A DNA stretch of 64,000 nt from positions 1,444,001-1,508,000 of the forward strand of contig NZ_CP156082.1 of the NCBI RefSeq assembly GCF_039830145.1, given 5' to 3'. Positions 62,338 to 64,000 of this stretch are shown piece by piece (the stretch's first letter is position 1; each line of letters starts with the position of its first letter). Made by a program: the position numbers and the translations under genes. The notes beneath the pieces were generated by a model. That model was not told the origin of the DNA, did not search any database, and worked only from the letters and a program-made list of their open reading frames with translations. Source of the DNA: Croceibacterium sp. TMG7-5b_MA50. GTDB taxonomy: Bacteria; Pseudomonadota; Alphaproteobacteria; Sphingomonadales; Sphingomonadaceae.

Positions 62338-63987
62338 ATGGCCGGTAACAAGGCCGACGCGCCGCTTTCCATACCCGTGTTCCGTGCGGTGTGGATCGCC
62401 AGCATGGCATCCAATTTTGGCGGGCTGATCCAGTCGGTCGGGGCATCGTGGCTGATGGCCTCGCTGACCCCGTCCTCCCAGATGGTCGCGCTGGTGCAGG
62501 CCTCCACCGCGCTGCCGATCCTGCTGCTGTCGCTGTGGTCCGGGGCAGTGGCGGACAATCTGGATCGCCGCCGGGTCATGCTGGCGGCGCAGTTCTTCAT
62601 GCTGCTGGTGTCCGTCACGCTGGCGGTGATCACCTTTGCCGGTTGGATCACGCCCTGGCTGCTGCTCGCCTTCACCTTCCTGATCGGTTGCGGCGCGGCG
62701 ATGAACGGCCCGGCGTGGCAGGCATCGGTGGGCGACATGGTCCCACGCGCCGCGTTGCCGGGGGCGGTGGCGCTGAATTCCATGGGTTTCAACATCGCCC
62801 GCAGCCTCGGCCCCGCGATCGGCGGCGCAATCGTCGCGGCCGCGGGCGCCGCGGCGGCCTTCGTGGTCAACGCCGTCAGCTATGTCGGGTTGATCGCGGT
62901 GCTCAGCCGCTGGCGGCCCAGCCTGGCGGAACGTGTCCTCCCGCGTGAGACGCTGGGCCACGCGATGGCGGCAGGCGTACGCTACGTCGCGATGTCACCC
63001 GACATCCGCATCGTGCTCGCCCGGGCCTTGCTGTTCGGTGTCGGCGCCAGCGCGGTGCCAGCGATGATGCCGATCATCGCCCGCGACGTGATCGTGGGCA
63101 ATTCGCTTACCTATGGCGTGCTGCTCGGCGCGTTCGGGATCGGCGCGGTGGGCGGCGGGCTGATGGTGCGCCGGCTGCGCGACCGCATCACGGTGGAAAC
63201 CATCGTGCGCGCCGCCGCCGCCGCGATGGCGACCGGCAGCGTGGTGACCGGGCTCAGCGGGACGATGCTGCTGACCGTACCCGCTCTGGCACTGGCGGGC
63301 GCGGGCTGGGTGCTGGCGCTGTCGACCTTCAACGTCACCGTCCAGCTCTCCGCGCCGCGATGGGTCGTGGCCCGCGCGCTGTCGCTTTACCAGATGGCGG
63401 CGTTCGGCGGGATGACGGCGGGCGCGGTGCTGTTCGGCGGCATCGCCGATGCACAGGGCGCGCCGGCCACCCTGCTGGTCGCGGCCGGCGTCCAGACGCT
63501 GACGATTCTGGCCGGCCTCGTCCTGCCTCTCCCCGCCGCCCGCGATCTCGACCTCGCCTTGCGCGAATGGGCGGAGCCGGAGACCGCCGTTTCCGTCGAC
63601 GAACGCAGTGGGCCTGTCGTGGTGACTATCGAATACCGTATCGACCCCGGCGACATCCCGCGCTTCCTCGGCGTGATGCACGAACGCCGACGCATCCGCC
63701 GGCGGGACGGGGCGCGGCACTGGACCTTGCTGCGCGATCTTGGCGAAAGCGAGCTGTGGGTCGAACGCTACCACGTCGCGACCTGGCTCGATTACATCCG
63801 GCACAACCAGCGCCGCACGCACGAGGATGCGCAGAACACGCATGACCTGCTGGCGCTGCATACCGGCGACACCAAACCGGTCGTCCACCGGATGATCGAA
63901 CGCCAGACCACGACATTGCCGGGCATGCGCGACATCACGCCGCGCGAACTCGCCGACGCGGTGACCGACACCGCCCGACAAAGCTGA
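62338..63987 (+). CDS. MFS exporter (EntS-like, MFS_3) with C-terminal soluble domain
   Basis: 549 residues. The first about 405 residues are 12 transmembrane helices with DNLDRRRVML as the loop 2-3 motif and LNSMGFNIARSLGPAIGGA as the family signature. Residues about 420-549 form a soluble domain (VVTIEYRIDPGDIPRFLGVMHERRR, HWTLLRDLGESELWVERYHVATWLDYIRHNQRRT). MFS_3 transporters often carry this extension. The substrate is unknown; its partner regulator may be the IclR gene. Complete in the window. Confidence 0.88.
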   Translation: MAGNKADAPLSIPVFRAVWIASMASNFGGLIQSVGASWLMASLTPSSQMVALVQASTALPILLLSLWSGAVADNLDRRRVMLAAQFFMLLVSVTLAVITFAGWITPWLLLAFTFLIGCGAAMNGPAWQASVGDMVPRAALPGAVALNSMGFNIARSLGPAIGGAIVAAAGAAAAFVVNAVSYVGLIAVLSRWRPSLAERVLPRETLGHAMAAGVRYVAMSPDIRIVLARALLFGVGASAVPAMMPIIARDVIVGNSLTYGVLLGAFGIGAVGGGLMVRRLRDRITVETIVRAAAAAMATGSVVTGLSGTMLLTVPALALAGAGWVLALSTFNVTVQLSAPRWVVARALSLYQMAAFGGMTAGAVLFGGIADAQGAPATLLVAAGVQTLTILAGLVLPLPAARDLDLALREWAEPETAVSVDERSGPVVVTIEYRIDPGDIPRFLGVMHERRRIRRRDGARHWTLLRDLGESELWVERYHVATWLDYIRHNQRRTHEDAQNTHDLLALHTGDTKPVVHRMIERQTTTLPGMRDITPRELADAVTDTARQS

Positions 63988-64000
63988 TGCCCTGCACCGG

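Overview
The window is GC-rich, gene-dense DNA from an alphaproteobacterium, most probably a member of the Sphingomonadales. Evidence for this: a circularly permuted (two-piece) tmRNA gene with tag ANDNEALAIAA, the alphaproteobacterial DUF2794 and HdaA-type genes, the lptD-surA-pdxA-ksgA order, and a NasS/NasT nitrate system. I see no insertion sequence, phage, integron or CRISPR array. The region looks like stable chromosome with long, translationally coupled operons; many genes overlap as ATGA, GTGA or TGATG.

Layout. 1-2438: the end of a Tad-pilus type cluster (a vWA/TadG-like protein cut by the window edge and two TadE-like pseudopilins with calcium-loop-like sequences). 2480-2815: ssrA (minus). 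2865-7204: mscL, LemA with two TPM-domain proteins, a Nudix hydrolase and a 2OG-Fe(II) oxygenase. 7291-13515: a caa3-type terminal oxidase cluster (CtaG-like factor, cytochrome b561, two lipoprotein cytochromes c, CoxB with a fused cytochrome c domain, a CoxA-CoxC fusion and a small membrane protein). 13519-28449: one uninterrupted minus-strand flagellar run, flrC-like regulator then fliE-F-G-H-I-J-K-L-M-N-O-P-Q-R-flhB-fliD-fliS, with flagellin divergent at 28684-29709 followed by a strong terminator. 29824-33150: a FUSC transporter and an orphan PaoC-like molybdenum subunit. 33155-41925: DUF2794, cysE, hdaA and DUF2066 (minus), purM and a purN-YjbR fusion and a sulfotransferase (plus), ndk, holC and pepA (minus). 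42059-47737: lptD, surA, pdxA, rsmA. 48072-50426: a TonB-dependent receptor preceded by a 35-bp dyad. 50463-61315: a complete assimilatory nitrate block on the minus strand. 61513-63987: an IclR regulator and an MFS exporter.

How the genes work together. The nitrate block is the most integrated system: NasS (sensor) and NasT (ANTAR antiterminator) lie upstream of a NarK-type transporter, an outer-membrane porin, NirB, NirD, the nitrate reductase and the siroheme methyltransferase CobA. The two leaders in front of the transporter and nirB each carry hexaloop hairpins and then an intrinsic terminator, the arrangement expected of NasT targets. The flagellar run encodes the export gate, ATPase complex, MS ring, switch, filament cap and chaperones. 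Rod/hook genes, flhA and motAB are not in the window.

The most unusual items are the paired ANTAR-type leaders with a possible alternative loop class, the FliM lacking its CheY-binding peptide, the 35-bp dyad before the receptor, the PurN-YjbR fusion and the PaoC without PaoA/PaoB. I found no clearly new multi-gene system; these are local oddities in otherwise recognisable operons.
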